From: CAKSQL01 sp045606465
GTDB lineage: Bacteria; Bacillota; Clostridia; UBA1381
Assembly: GCA_045606465.1 (NCBI GenBank)
Contig: JAZURZ010000106.1
Location: 1 to 8,998, forward strand
Direction of reading: 5' to 3'
DNA length: 8,998 bases
Positions 1 through 6,736 of the stretch are shown piece by piece. Numbering within the stretch: the stretch's first letter is position 1; every line of letters starts with the position of its first letter. Both the position numbers and the translations under genes were made by a program. Below the pieces are notes generated by a model that searched no databases, had not been told where the DNA came from, and was given only the letters and a program-made list of their open reading frames with translations.

Positions 1-1
1 A

Positions 2-49
2 TGCCCTTGCGATTTTTCGTGCAATAAAGCACGAAAACGCAAATGGGCA
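2..49. repeat. Long imperfect fold-back (inverted repeat)
   Basis: Bases 2-22 pair with 29-49 around a six-base loop (AATAAA). The inner stem is nine perfect pairs (TTTTCGTGC / GCACGAAAA). A five-pair segment (TTGCG / CGCAA) and an outer five-pair segment (TGCCC / GGGCA) follow, with a two-base AT bulge on each arm. No T-run follows on either strand, so it is not a typical intrinsic terminator. It could be a dispersed palindromic intergenic repeat or the 3' end structure of a gene to the left of the window. The structure is seen directly; its role is unknown. Confidence 0.6.
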
Positions 50-50
50 C

Positions 51-140
51 AACAAAGCGACCTGCTTCTTCTTACCGCCCTTTTGTAATTCTAAAATTAA
101 CTGCATTTAGTGTGGGCGGTTGCGGCGAAGCCGCTTTGTT
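51..140. repeat. Nested fold-back element in the gene-free left end
   Basis: Three successive arm pairs lie in register: AACAAAGCG (51-59) with CGCTTTGTT (132-140), GCTTC (64-68) with GAAGC (127-131), and ACCGCCC (74-80) with GGGCGGT (114-120). The whole 90 bases could therefore fold into one long interrupted hairpin with an AT-rich loop. A smaller alternative hairpin, GCGGC-GAA-GCCGC, sits at 122-134, followed by a T-rich but interrupted tail. No coding potential is evident. It resembles a MITE-like or REP-like intergenic element, but other copies would be needed to show that. Confidence 0.5.
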
Positions 141-160
141 CATTATTTTTATAAAAAAAG

Positions 161-189
161 TTGACAAAGCGTATTTTAGAGTATATAAT
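161..189 (+). promoter_or_regulatory. Sigma-A promoter of the metal ATPase gene
   Basis: A perfect -35 TTGACA (161-166) and a perfect -10 TATAAT (184-189) are separated by exactly 17 bases. Transcription is expected to start around 196, leaving a leader of about 55 bases before the ATG at 252. A promoter this strong in front of a metal pump normally needs repression, which fits the operator-like palindrome just downstream. Confidence 0.9.
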
Positions 190-193
190 GAAC

Positions 194-213
194 ATATGAG
201 CAAGTATTCATAT
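194..213. promoter_or_regulatory. Candidate ArsR/SmtB-family (CzrA/CadC-like) operator
   Basis: An inverted repeat with half-sites ATATGA (194-199) and TCATAT (208-213) has a centre reading GCAAGTAT. The order TGA-x-CAA-x-TATTCA closely follows the metal-sensor operators of the ArsR/SmtB family, whose half-sites read like TGAACA and TATTCA. It lies over the predicted transcription start, where a bound repressor would block RNA polymerase. The palindrome and its position are seen directly; assignment to the family is from pattern resemblance. No regulator gene lies within the window. Confidence 0.6.
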
Positions 214-251
214 ATTGTGTAAATATAACGAATAAAAGGGGAGTAATTTTT

Positions 252-2156
252 ATGGGAAAAGAAAAAGAGCATAGTCATTGCAATGGGGAGTGCTGCAATA
301 CAAAAATAGGAAATACTGCAACTTGTTCGTGTGGAAATTGTCATGACAGGAATGAAAAAATGTCAAAATTAAAGGTAATAACATTAGTTGCGGGAGCGGC
401 TGTGTTTTTGATGGCATTTTTTGTTGGAGAACCAATAAGAAAATTCTTATTTTTAGCAGCATATGCAATTTTGGGATATGATATAATAATAAAAGCTGTT
501 TCCAATATGTTAAGGGGGAAATTTTTTGATGAAAATTTTCTTATGAGTATAGCAACTCTGGGTGCAATAATTATAAAGGAATATCCCGAAGCAGTGGGAG
601 TTATGCTTTTTTATCAGATAGGAGAGCTTTTGCAAAGTTTTGCGGTTGAAAAGTCTAAAAAAGCAGTTGATAAGCTCATGGATATATGTCCCGATTATAC
701 TTATGTATTGCGTGATGAAAAGAAGATAAAAATAAAAGCAGAAGATGCAAAGGTGGGCGAGATTATGATTGTTTCGCCAGGGGAGAGAATATCGCAAGAC
801 GGTGTAGTGATAAAGGGAGAAAGCTTTGTGGATACCTCACATTTAACAGGGGAATCTGTGCCTGTGAGGGTGTGCGAGGGAGAAAAAGTTGCAAGCGGAA
901 CTTTAAATATTGATGGTGTTATATATGTAAAAATAATTTGCGAATATGAAAATTCTGCCGCAGCAAGAATTATAAATCTCATGCAAAATTCGCTCGAAAA
1001 AAAGGCAAAGAGCGAAAGATTTATAACTTCATTTGCAAAAAAATATACGCCTGTCGTAGTGGCTTTAGCAGTAGCGGTTGCCTTTATTTTGCCTCTTTTT
1101 GACGGATATGATTTTGCAAAATGGGTGTATAGGGCATTGGTTTTTTTGGTTGTGTCCTGCCCTTGTGCTTTGGTGGTTTCAGTTCCTCTTAGCTTTTTTG
1201 CAAGCATGGGAGCTGCATCTAAGAGAGGAGTAATAATAAAAGGCGGAGCAGTTCTTGAAAAATTGTCTAAAACAAATATGGTGGTATTTGACAAAACGGG
1301 AACTTTAACTAAAGGAATTTTTGAGGTCAGTAAAATAAGATGTGAGGGAATAAAAGCAGAGTTTCTGGAGCTTTGTGCATATGCCGAGGCATATTCTAAT
1401 CATCCTATAGCCAATGCAATAAAAAAAGCATATGGAAAGGAAATTTTGCAAGGGCAGGTGACAGATTATAGAGAAATAGCAGGAAAGGGAGTTGTTGCAA
1501 GAATTTTAGAAAAGGAAGTTATAGTAGGAAATGCAAAGCTTATGCATGAGTATGGAATCAAAGTGTCTGAGCCTGAAAATTGCCCTACTATAGTTCATAT
1601 GGCAGAGGAGGGGAGATACAGAGGGTATCTTGTGGTTTCCGACAAAATACGAAATACGAATGCAGTAGAAAAGCTAAAAGCTCTTGGATTTAAGTGTGTT
1701 ATGCTTACGGGAGATGTAAAAGAATCTGCCAAAAGGGTAGGCGAAGAGTCAGGGATTGATTTGATTTACAGTGAGTTAATGCCTGAGGATAAGGTTAAAA
1801 TTTTAGAGGAATTGTCTTTAAAAAACAAGTGTATTTTTGTGGGTGATGGAATAAATGACGCACCTGTGCTTGCTATAGCTGATGTAGGGATTGCAATGGG
1901 AGGCATTGGCTCAGATGCAGCAATTGAAGCATCTGATGCGGTATTAGTGAATGATGAACTAAAAAATATTCCAAAGGCGATTAAAATATCTAAAAAAGCT
2001 ATGAAAATTGTGAAGCAGAATATAGTTTTTTCAATTGGAGTAAAGGTTCTCATAATGCTTTTGAGTCTTTGTGGAATAAGCAACATGTGGCTGGCAGTTT
2101 TTGCAGATGTGGGAGTGGCGCTTTTGGCTATTTTAAACTCATTAAGAGCTTTTTAA
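252..2156 (+). CDS. cadA: P1B-2-type Zn/Cd/Pb-exporting P-type ATPase without HMA domain
   Basis: This membrane pump exports divalent soft metals (Zn, Cd, Pb) from the cytoplasm at the cost of ATP. The 634-residue product carries the full P-type set: TGES actuator loop (199-202), the membrane metal site CPC (C303, C305), the phosphorylation motif DKTGT (D347), the HP dipeptide (384-385), MLTGD (484-488) and GDGINDAP (531-538). The last membrane helices contain K598 and D619-x-G, the signature that separates Zn/Cd pumps from Cu pumps. Hydrophobic segments lie near 41-82, 93-125, 266-315 and 590-630. The usual ferredoxin-like HMA metal-binding domain is absent; instead residues 1-31 form a Cys/His-rich tail (CNGECC and CSCGNCH). 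An AAAGGGGAG ribosome site at 235-243 supports the ATG at 252. The gene stands alone behind a strong promoter and a likely metal-sensor operator. Isoleucine ATA codons are frequent, unlike in pnp. The exact metal cannot be read from sequence. Confidence 0.93.
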   Translation: MGKEKEHSHCNGECCNTKIGNTATCSCGNCHDRNEKMSKLKVITLVAGAAVFLMAFFVGEPIRKFLFLAAYAILGYDIIIKAVSNMLRGKFFDENFLMSIATLGAIIIKEYPEAVGVMLFYQIGELLQSFAVEKSKKAVDKLMDICPDYTYVLRDEKKIKIKAEDAKVGEIMIVSPGERISQDGVVIKGESFVDTSHLTGESVPVRVCEGEKVASGTLNIDGVIYVKIICEYENSAAARIINLMQNSLEKKAKSERFITSFAKKYTPVVVALAVAVAFILPLFDGYDFAKWVYRALVFLVVSCPCALVVSVPLSFFASMGAASKRGVIIKGGAVLEKLSKTNMVVFDKTGTLTKGIFEVSKIRCEGIKAEFLELCAYAEAYSNHPIANAIKKAYGKEILQGQVTDYREIAGKGVVARILEKEVIVGNAKLMHEYGIKVSEPENCPTIVHMAEEGRYRGYLVVSDKIRNTNAVEKLKALGFKCVMLTGDVKESAKRVGEESGIDLIYSELMPEDKVKILEELSLKNKCIFVGDGINDAPVLAIADVGIAMGGIGSDAAIEASDAVLVNDELKNIPKAIKISKKAMKIVKQNIVFSIGVKVLIMLLSLCGISNMWLAVFADVGVALLAILNSLRAF

Positions 2157-2217
2157 ATGCTATATTCTAAAAAGGATTTTAATTTTTAAAGAGCAAAATT
2201 AATTATTTATTTAGAAT

Positions 2218-2268
2218 AAATACCCGAAAACGAATAAATTTCGTTTTCGGGTATTTTAGTATTTTTTT
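2218..2268. terminator. Intrinsic terminator between convergent cadA and pnp
   Basis: Bases 2218-2234 pair perfectly with 2240-2256 (17 pairs, core ACCCGAAAACGAA) around a five-base loop. On the + strand the stem runs into T-rich sequence up to about 2268, a classic rho-independent terminator for cadA. On the - strand the following sequence is AT-rich but has weaker T-runs. Since pnp ends at 2267, the same hairpin very likely also ends the pnp transcript. Confidence 0.92.
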
Positions 2269-4351
2269 ATTCGTCGTCTGAAACGTCTTTGTGTGAAAGG
2301 CTTATTTTGCCTGTCTTTGAGTCAATTTCCATAACCTTAACTGTGAGCATATCGCCGACATTTACAACGTCTTCAACCTTTTCAACTCTTCTGTTTGCAA
2401 GCTTTGAAATGTGGCAAAGACCATCCTTGCCGGGAAGAATTTCAACAAATGCGCCAAAAGCAGTTACAGTTTTTACAAGACCGGTATAAATTTCACCAAC
2501 CTCAGGCTCTTTAACAATAAGCTCAATAGCAGTTCTTGCAGCATCGCCTGATTCCTGATTAACTGCAAAGATATGAATTGTTCCATCGTCTTCAATATCA
2601 ATTTTTGCGCCTGTGTCAGCAACTATCTTTTGAATAACCTTTCCGCCCTGACCAATAACCTCACGGATTTTTTCGGGGTCAATGTGCATTGTGCTTACCT
2701 TAGGAGCATATGGTGAAAGATGGTTGCGAACCTCAGGAATTGCCTTTAAGAGAATGTCGTCGATGATATAATATCTTGCATCACGTGTTTTTCTTAAAGC
2801 TTCCTCAATTACATCATAGGGAAGACCATCGTTCTTTATATCAACCTGAATTGATGTGATACCTTTTTTAGTACCTGCAACCTTAAAGTCCATTTCGCCA
2901 TAGAAGTCTTCAAGACCTTGAATGTCAACCATGGTGGTAAATCCGTCCTCGGTTGTGATAAGACCGCATGAAATTCCTGCAACAGGAGCTTTAATAGGCA
3001 CACCTGCTGCCATAAGAGCAAGAGTTGAGCCACATACGCTGCCTTGTGATGTTGAACCATTAGAACTTAACACTTCAGAAACGGTTCTGATTGCGTATGG
3101 GAATTCTTCTTCTGAGGGAAGAACAGGAACCAATGAACGCTCTGCTAAAGCACCATGACCGATTTCACGTCTTCCTGGGCCTCTTGAAGGTCTGGTTTCT
3201 CCAACTGAGTATGAGGGGAAATTGTAGTGGTGCATATAACGCTTGGTTTCTTCTTCATCTATTCCGTCCAAACGCTGCATTTCGGCAAGAGGTGCCAAGG
3301 TTGCAACTGTAAGAACTTGTGTCTGACCACGAGTAAACATTCCTGAACCATGGGTTCTTGGCAAAAGGTCAACCTCTGCTGCAAGAGGTCTTATCTGGTC
3401 TAAGCTTCTGCCATCAACACGCCTACCCTGAACAAGCCAATTGCGAACAATTTCTTTTTGCATCTTATACAAAATTTCTTCAAGCTCGGTTGCAATATCG
3501 GGAAAGCTTTCTTCTAACTTTTCAATAAGCTCATCTGTGATAACTCCAAGACGCTCGTCACGGATATTTTTATCATCAGTATCAAGTGCATATTGTATCT
3601 TTTCATAAGCAAGCTTCTTTACTGCATCCCACAACAACTGATTTACAGTGTGAGCCTCATATTCAAATTTTTCCTTGCCTATTTCCTTTTGGATACCCTC
3701 GATAAAGTCGCAGATTTTGATGATTTCCTGATGAGCAAACTTAATGCCTTCAAGCATAACACTTTCTTCAACTTCATTTGCACCTGCTTCAATCATAACC
3801 ACTTTAGCCTTTGTGCCCGCAACTGTTACAAGCATTTCAGACTGTTCTCTTTGTTCGAGTGTGGGGTTTATGATATATTCACCATCGATAAGACCGAGCC
3901 ATACACCGCCTATTGGTCCATTCCAGGGAATGTCTGAAATTGAAATTGCAACAGATGTACCAATCATAGCAGCAACCTCGGGAGGATTGTCCTGCTCAAC
4001 CGAGAGAACTGTAGCTACAACCGAAACGTCGTTTCTCAAATCTGCAGGGAATAAAGGACGTATTGGACGGTCAATAACACGGCTGGTGAGAATAGCCTTT
4101 TCAGAAGGCTTTCCCTCACGCTTGATATATCCGCCGGGGATTTTTCCGACTGCATAAAGCTTTTCTTCATAATCTACGCTGAGAGGGAAAAAATCCACCC
4201 CTTCACGTGGTGTTCTTGATGCAGTTACATTTACCATAACTACAGTATCGCCATAGCGAACAAGACAGTGTCCATTTGTGAGGCATGCCATTTTTCCTGT
4301 TTCAATTACTAATGGTCTGCCTGCTAAAGTTGTTTGGAAAGTTTTAAACAT
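2267..4351 (-). CDS. pnp: Polyribonucleotide nucleotidyltransferase (PNPase)
   Basis: PNPase is the cytoplasmic phosphorolytic 3'-to-5' exoribonuclease of mRNA decay, releasing nucleoside diphosphates; it works as a ring-shaped trimer. The 694-residue product shows the complete domain order: first RNase PH domain (about 10-145), helical linker (about 235-305), second RNase PH domain (about 310-540), KH domain (about 553-612) with its GxxG loop GQGG (567-570), and S1 domain (about 617-688). Catalytic acidic residues are visible in DFYGEMD (D482, D488), followed by FKVAGT. The serine-rich phosphate-binding stretch SSNGSTSQGS is at 429-438. Length is close to the family's usual 700-710. An AAAGGAGTG ribosome site upstream supports the ATG at 4351. 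It follows rpsO, the order found widely in bacteria, but the 233-base gap holds a terminator-like hairpin and a long stem-loop, so its level is probably set separately. The protein appears intact. Confidence 0.98.
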   Translation of the reverse strand: MFKTFQTTLAGRPLVIETGKMACLTNGHCLVRYGDTVVMVNVTASRTPREGVDFFPLSVDYEEKLYAVGKIPGGYIKREGKPSEKAILTSRVIDRPIRPLFPADLRNDVSVVATVLSVEQDNPPEVAAMIGTSVAISISDIPWNGPIGGVWLGLIDGEYIINPTLEQREQSEMLVTVAGTKAKVVMIEAGANEVEESVMLEGIKFAHQEIIKICDFIEGIQKEIGKEKFEYEAHTVNQLLWDAVKKLAYEKIQYALDTDDKNIRDERLGVITDELIEKLEESFPDIATELEEILYKMQKEIVRNWLVQGRRVDGRSLDQIRPLAAEVDLLPRTHGSGMFTRGQTQVLTVATLAPLAEMQRLDGIDEEETKRYMHHYNFPSYSVGETRPSRGPGRREIGHGALAERSLVPVLPSEEEFPYAIRTVSEVLSSNGSTSQGSVCGSTLALMAAGVPIKAPVAGISCGLITTEDGFTTMVDIQGLEDFYGEMDFKVAGTKKGITSIQVDIKNDGLPYDVIEEALRKTRDARYYIIDDILLKAIPEVRNHLSPYAPKVSTMHIDPEKIREVIGQGGKVIQKIVADTGAKIDIEDDGTIHIFAVNQESGDAARTAIELIVKEPEVGEIYTGLVKTVTAFGAFVEILPGKDGLCHISKLANRRVEKVEDVVNVGDMLTVKVMEIDSKTGKISLSHKDVSDDE

Positions 4352-4377
4352 GTGATTTTACACTCCTTTTCTTTACT

Positions 4378-4474
4378 TAAAGCAGAAGCATCACATTAGC
4401 AGATAGGCACAAAATTTGCAAAAATCACGCTGCAAACCCTCTGCTTATTTGCTAAAGGTAACATTCCTGCTTTA
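4378..4474 (-). promoter_or_regulatory. Long stem-loop in the pnp leader (candidate autoregulatory site)
   Basis: Three arm pairs lie in order: 4378-4385 with 4467-4474 (TAAAGCAG / CTGCTTTA), 4396-4401 with 4450-4455 (TTAGCA / TGCTAA), and 4415-4420 with 4431-4436 (TTTGCA / TGCAAA). In the pnp mRNA this gives one interrupted hairpin ending about 26 bases before the start codon, with the ribosome site left free. In E. coli a pnp leader hairpin cut by RNase III lets PNPase control its own synthesis. The similar position suggests an equivalent here, but that is inference. A possible -10 (TATAAA on the - strand, 4475-4480) would start transcripts right at this hairpin; no good -35 is visible. Confidence 0.45.
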
Positions 4475-4495
4475 TTTATAATTTTTTTAATTTTT

Positions 4496-4531
4496 ATAAA
4501 AAGGCAAGCGAACTACAAGTGCCCGCCTGCC
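4496..4531 (-). terminator. Terminator-like hairpin between rpsO and pnp
   Basis: Read on the - strand, GGCAGGCG (4531-4524) pairs with CGCTTGCC (4510-4503), eight pairs with one G-T wobble and a 13-base loop. TTTTTAT follows immediately (4502-4496). This is the form of an intrinsic terminator acting on transcripts leaving rpsO. It would cut expression of pnp relative to rpsO, either fully or as a partial stop. A second small inverted repeat (CATTTGT / ACAAATG, 4540-4556) lies just before it but lacks a T-run. Confidence 0.75.
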
Positions 4532-4584
4532 CTATATACCATTTGTCAAACAAATGACTTTTTGTTGTTTTGGATTTTTTAAAA

Positions 4585-4851
4585 TTATTTTCTAAGACCT
4601 AACTTGCTAACCAAAACACGATATCTTTCAATGTCCTGAGATTTCAAGTAGTTCAACAAACTTCTTCTTTTACCAACCATCATCAAAAGACCTCTTCTTG
4701 AATGGTGGTCTTTCTTATGGAAGTTAAGATGCTCGTCGTTCAAGTGATTGATTCTTTCAGTTAAAAGAGCAATCTGAACCTCGGGAGAACCTGTATCGCC
4801 CTCGTGAGTTGCAAATGTAGAAATAATTTCCTGCTTGCGTTCTTTAGTCAT
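4585..4851 (-). CDS. rpsO: 30S ribosomal protein S15
   Basis: S15 is a primary binder of 16S rRNA that nucleates the platform of the small ribosomal subunit. The product has the family's standard features: the early TGSPEVQ motif, HLNDEHLNFHKKDHHSRRGL in the middle (the rRNA-contacting His/Arg-rich loop), then MVGKRRSLLNYLK and a C-terminal YRVLVSKLGLRK. I place the start at the ATG at 4851 (88 residues, MTKERKQEI), because AGGAGGTG lies six bases upstream. A GTG at 4860 would add three residues but is itself part of that ribosome site, so it cannot be the real start. The gene lies about 120 bases after rpmE and 233 bases before pnp. No separate promoter is obvious, so it is probably transcribed from the rpmE promoter. 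Confidence 0.97.
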   Translation of the reverse strand: MTKERKQEIISTFATHEGDTGSPEVQIALLTERINHLNDEHLNFHKKDHHSRRGLLMMVGKRRSLLNYLKSQDIERYRVLVSKLGLRK

Positions 4852-4886
4852 TGATTTCACCTCCTATTTTAAATAATCCCCATATG

Positions 4887-4931
4887 CCGAGAAACCGTTG
4901 GTGATTCGGTTATCCAAGCGTAGGTTTAACC
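4887..4931 (-). promoter_or_regulatory. Candidate structured leader of rpsO (possible S15 autoregulation)
   Basis: The rpmE-rpsO gap has two mutually exclusive foldings. In one, GGTTA (4908-4912) pairs with TAACC (4927-4931), helped by inner CC/GG pairs around the loop AAGCGTA. In the other, ACCG (4894-4897) pairs with CGGT (4907-4910), or CCGA (4887-4890) with TCGG (4906-4909). The shared 4906-4910 strand makes this switch-like. S15 represses its own mRNA through leader structures in several bacterial groups, with unrelated shapes in different lineages. A role here is inference from position and competing pairings. Confidence 0.35.
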
Positions 4932-4971
4932 TTTTTGTTCTTTTTTGTGTGATTTTTAAGCAAAAACAAAA

Positions 4972-5172
4972 TTATCCGCGATTGAAACGCTTATTAAACT
5001 TCTCAACACGACCGCCTGTATCAACAAGCTTCTGCTTACCTGTGTAGAACGGATGGCAGTTTGAACAAATTTCCACCTGGATATCTTCCTTTGTAGAACC
5101 TGTTTCGATAACTGCGCCGCATGCACATTTAATTGTTGTTTGCTTATAATCAGGATGAATTCCTTCTCTCAT
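4972..5172 (-). CDS. rpmE: 50S ribosomal protein L31 (zinc-binding type)
   Basis: L31 is a small protein of the large ribosomal subunit that helps form a bridge to the small subunit. The 66-residue product begins MREGIHPDY, typical of the family, and has a C-A-C pair (C16, C18) and a C-S-N-C pair (C36, C39). These four Cys mark the zinc-containing form, as opposed to the Cys-free paralogue made under zinc limitation. The FYTGKQK motif and a basic C-terminus (FNKRFNRG) follow. An AAGGAGGG ribosome site seven bases upstream supports the ATG at 5172. It is the first gene after a strong promoter and probably heads an rpmE-rpsO-(pnp) transcript, since no terminator is visible between rpmE and rpsO. 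Confidence 0.97.
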   Translation of the reverse strand: MREGIHPDYKQTTIKCACGAVIETGSTKEDIQVEICSNCHPFYTGKQKLVDTGGRVEKFNKRFNRG

Positions 5173-5220
5173 TTCATTCCCTCCTTATAAGTGATTTAGA
5201 TTCACACAGAACCATCGTAA

Positions 5221-5249
5221 ATTATAACACAAAATTTTCTTTATTGCAA
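5221..5249 (-). promoter_or_regulatory. Promoter of rpmE
   Basis: On the - strand, TTGCAA (5249-5244) and TATAAT (5226-5221) are 17 bases apart, and TGT precedes the -10 (extended -10 form). Transcription should start near 5214, giving a leader of about 42 bases with no long structure. The rest of the 170-base gap (5250-5342) is very AT-rich. It holds only a weak six-pair hairpin (5317-5322 with 5327-5332) without a good T-run, so I see no convincing terminator for nfnB. Confidence 0.85.
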
Positions 5250-5342
5250 TATAATTTTTGCAAATTTTAAATTTTTAGTGCAAAATAATCAAAAATAGTG
5301 TTTTATTTAGACAATATGCTCAAAAATGAACAATAAAATTCG

Positions 5343-6731
5343 TCAATTTTTGCCTGACAAATACTCGTCTATTGAAGTAGCAGCATTTTTTCCTGCTCCC
5401 ATAGCAAGGATAACTGTAGCAGCACCAGTTACAGCGTCGCCGCCTGCCCAAACACCCTCTCTTGATGTAACACCATTATCGTCAGCTATTATTCCACCCC
5501 AGCTTTGGGTAGAAAGTCCCTCTGTAGTGGATTTTATTAATGGGTTAGGCGAGGTTCCTATTGCCATGATAACGCAATCGACATCAAGAAAAAATTCGGA
5601 GTTTTCCATGGGTACGGGACGGCGTCTTCCTTGTTCGTCGGGCTCGCCAAGCTCCATTTGAATGCATTTCATGCCCGAAACAAAGTTTTCGTCATTTCCC
5701 AATATTTCAATGGGGGAAGCAAGAAGCTTAAATTCAATGCCCTCTTCCTTTGCGTGTAAAACTTCTTCGGCACGTGCAGGGAGCTCTGCCTCTGAACGAC
5801 GATAAACTATATAAACCTTTTCGGCATCAAGACGAAGGGCACATCTTGCAGCATCCATGGCAACATTTCCGCCACCCACAACTGCCACTTTTTTTGCCTT
5901 CATAATAGGTGTGGAAGATTCCTTTTTGTATGCTTTCATTAAATTTATGCGTGTAAGAAATTCATTTGCAGAATATACACCCTTTAAATTTTCGCCGGGA
6001 ATATTCATAAATTTAGGCAATCCTGCACCGGAACCAATAAATACTGCCTCAAAGCCATCTTCAAAAAGCTCGTCAATGGAAAGGGTTTTTCCTATTATCA
6101 TATTTGTTTCTATTTTAACACCAAGCTCTTTTAAGGAGTCGATTTCCTTTTGAACTATTGCTTTTGGAAGACGAAATTCAGGGATTCCATATACAAGAAC
6201 ACCGCCGGCTAAATGTAACGCCTCAAAAATAGTTACATCGTAGCCTTTTTTTGCAAGGTCGCCCGCACAGGTGAGTCCTGAGGGGCCTGAGCCTATTATT
6301 GCAACACGATGGGGATTTTTAGAAGGCTTTTCCTGTGCTTTAGAAGAATGGGCATTGTGCCAATCGGCAACAAAACGCTCCAACCTGCCAATAGCAACGC
6401 TTTCTCCTTTAATTCCCCTTACGCATTTTTGCTCGCATTGGGTTTCCTGTGGGCACACTCTTCCGCAAACCGCAGGAAGTGAAGAGGATTTTGCAATAAT
6501 CTGATAAGCTTCCTCAAAATTTCCCTCTTTTATTTCATTTATAAAAGCAGGAATATCAATAGCCACAGGGCAACCTCCCACACATGGCTTATTTTTGCAG
6601 TTAAGACAACGATTTGCCTCGTCAATAGCTTGTTCAGGGGTATAACCTGTAGCTACTTCAAGAAAATTCTTTGCTCTGATTTCGGGCGCCTGAGAAGGCA
6701 TTTCGTTCTTTTTTAATGACATATTCGGCAT
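5343..6731 (-). CDS. nfnB: NfnB-like large subunit, NADPH-binding (GltD-family flavoprotein)
   Basis: The likely role is the large subunit of NADH-dependent reduced ferredoxin:NADP+ oxidoreductase, a soluble electron-bifurcating enzyme. In order, the 462 residues show: an N-terminal two-cluster Fe-S domain with C42, C45, C50, C54 and C89, C93, C99, C103; an FAD-binding GSGPSG (147-152); an NADPH-binding GGGNVAMD (286-293); and the C-terminal flavin motif around AGGDAVTGAATV (429-440). By comparison with the related domain of dihydropyrimidine dehydrogenase, E118 falls where the fourth, non-Cys cluster ligand sits, as reported for NfnB. The start lies five bases after nfnA; its AAGGAGG site is built from the last nfnA codons, so the two are translated together. 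Such genes are often labelled glutamate synthase small subunit (gltA/gltD), but no large glutamate synthase subunit is here and the FNR-like partner argues for Nfn. A SudA-type sulfide dehydrogenase is the same family. Confidence 0.85.
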   Translation of the reverse strand: MPNMSLKKNEMPSQAPEIRAKNFLEVATGYTPEQAIDEANRCLNCKNKPCVGGCPVAIDIPAFINEIKEGNFEEAYQIIAKSSSLPAVCGRVCPQETQCEQKCVRGIKGESVAIGRLERFVADWHNAHSSKAQEKPSKNPHRVAIIGSGPSGLTCAGDLAKKGYDVTIFEALHLAGGVLVYGIPEFRLPKAIVQKEIDSLKELGVKIETNMIIGKTLSIDELFEDGFEAVFIGSGAGLPKFMNIPGENLKGVYSANEFLTRINLMKAYKKESSTPIMKAKKVAVVGGGNVAMDAARCALRLDAEKVYIVYRRSEAELPARAEEVLHAKEEGIEFKLLASPIEILGNDENFVSGMKCIQMELGEPDEQGRRRPVPMENSEFFLDVDCVIMAIGTSPNPLIKSTTEGLSTQSWGGIIADDNGVTSREGVWAGGDAVTGAATVILAMGAGKNAATSIDEYLSGKN

Positions 6732-6736
6732 TGTGA

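Noticed and set aside
701..1294. Long open frame on the - strand inside the ATPase gene
   Set aside because: It lies fully within the strongly supported ATPase gene on the other strand, has no ribosome site, and its protein shows no recognisable domain. It is an antisense shadow.
3593..4157. Overlapping + strand open frames inside pnp
   Set aside because: pnp is complete and motif-rich on the - strand across this stretch. The + frames have no ribosome site and read as low-complexity antisense translations.
4540..4556. Inverted repeat CATTTGT-CAA-ACAAATG as a terminator of rpsO
   Set aside because: On the - strand no T-run follows it; the T-rich side faces the + strand, where no gene ends. 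The hairpin at 4503-4531 is the better terminator.
4908..4945. Hairpin GGTTA...TAACC followed by T-runs as a + strand terminator
   Set aside because: The form fits a + strand terminator, but no + strand gene lies upstream of it; the only transcription expected here is on the - strand.
5317..5332. Small hairpin after nfnB as a terminator
   Set aside because: Only six pairs with a wobble and a poor T-tail on the - strand; too weak to call.
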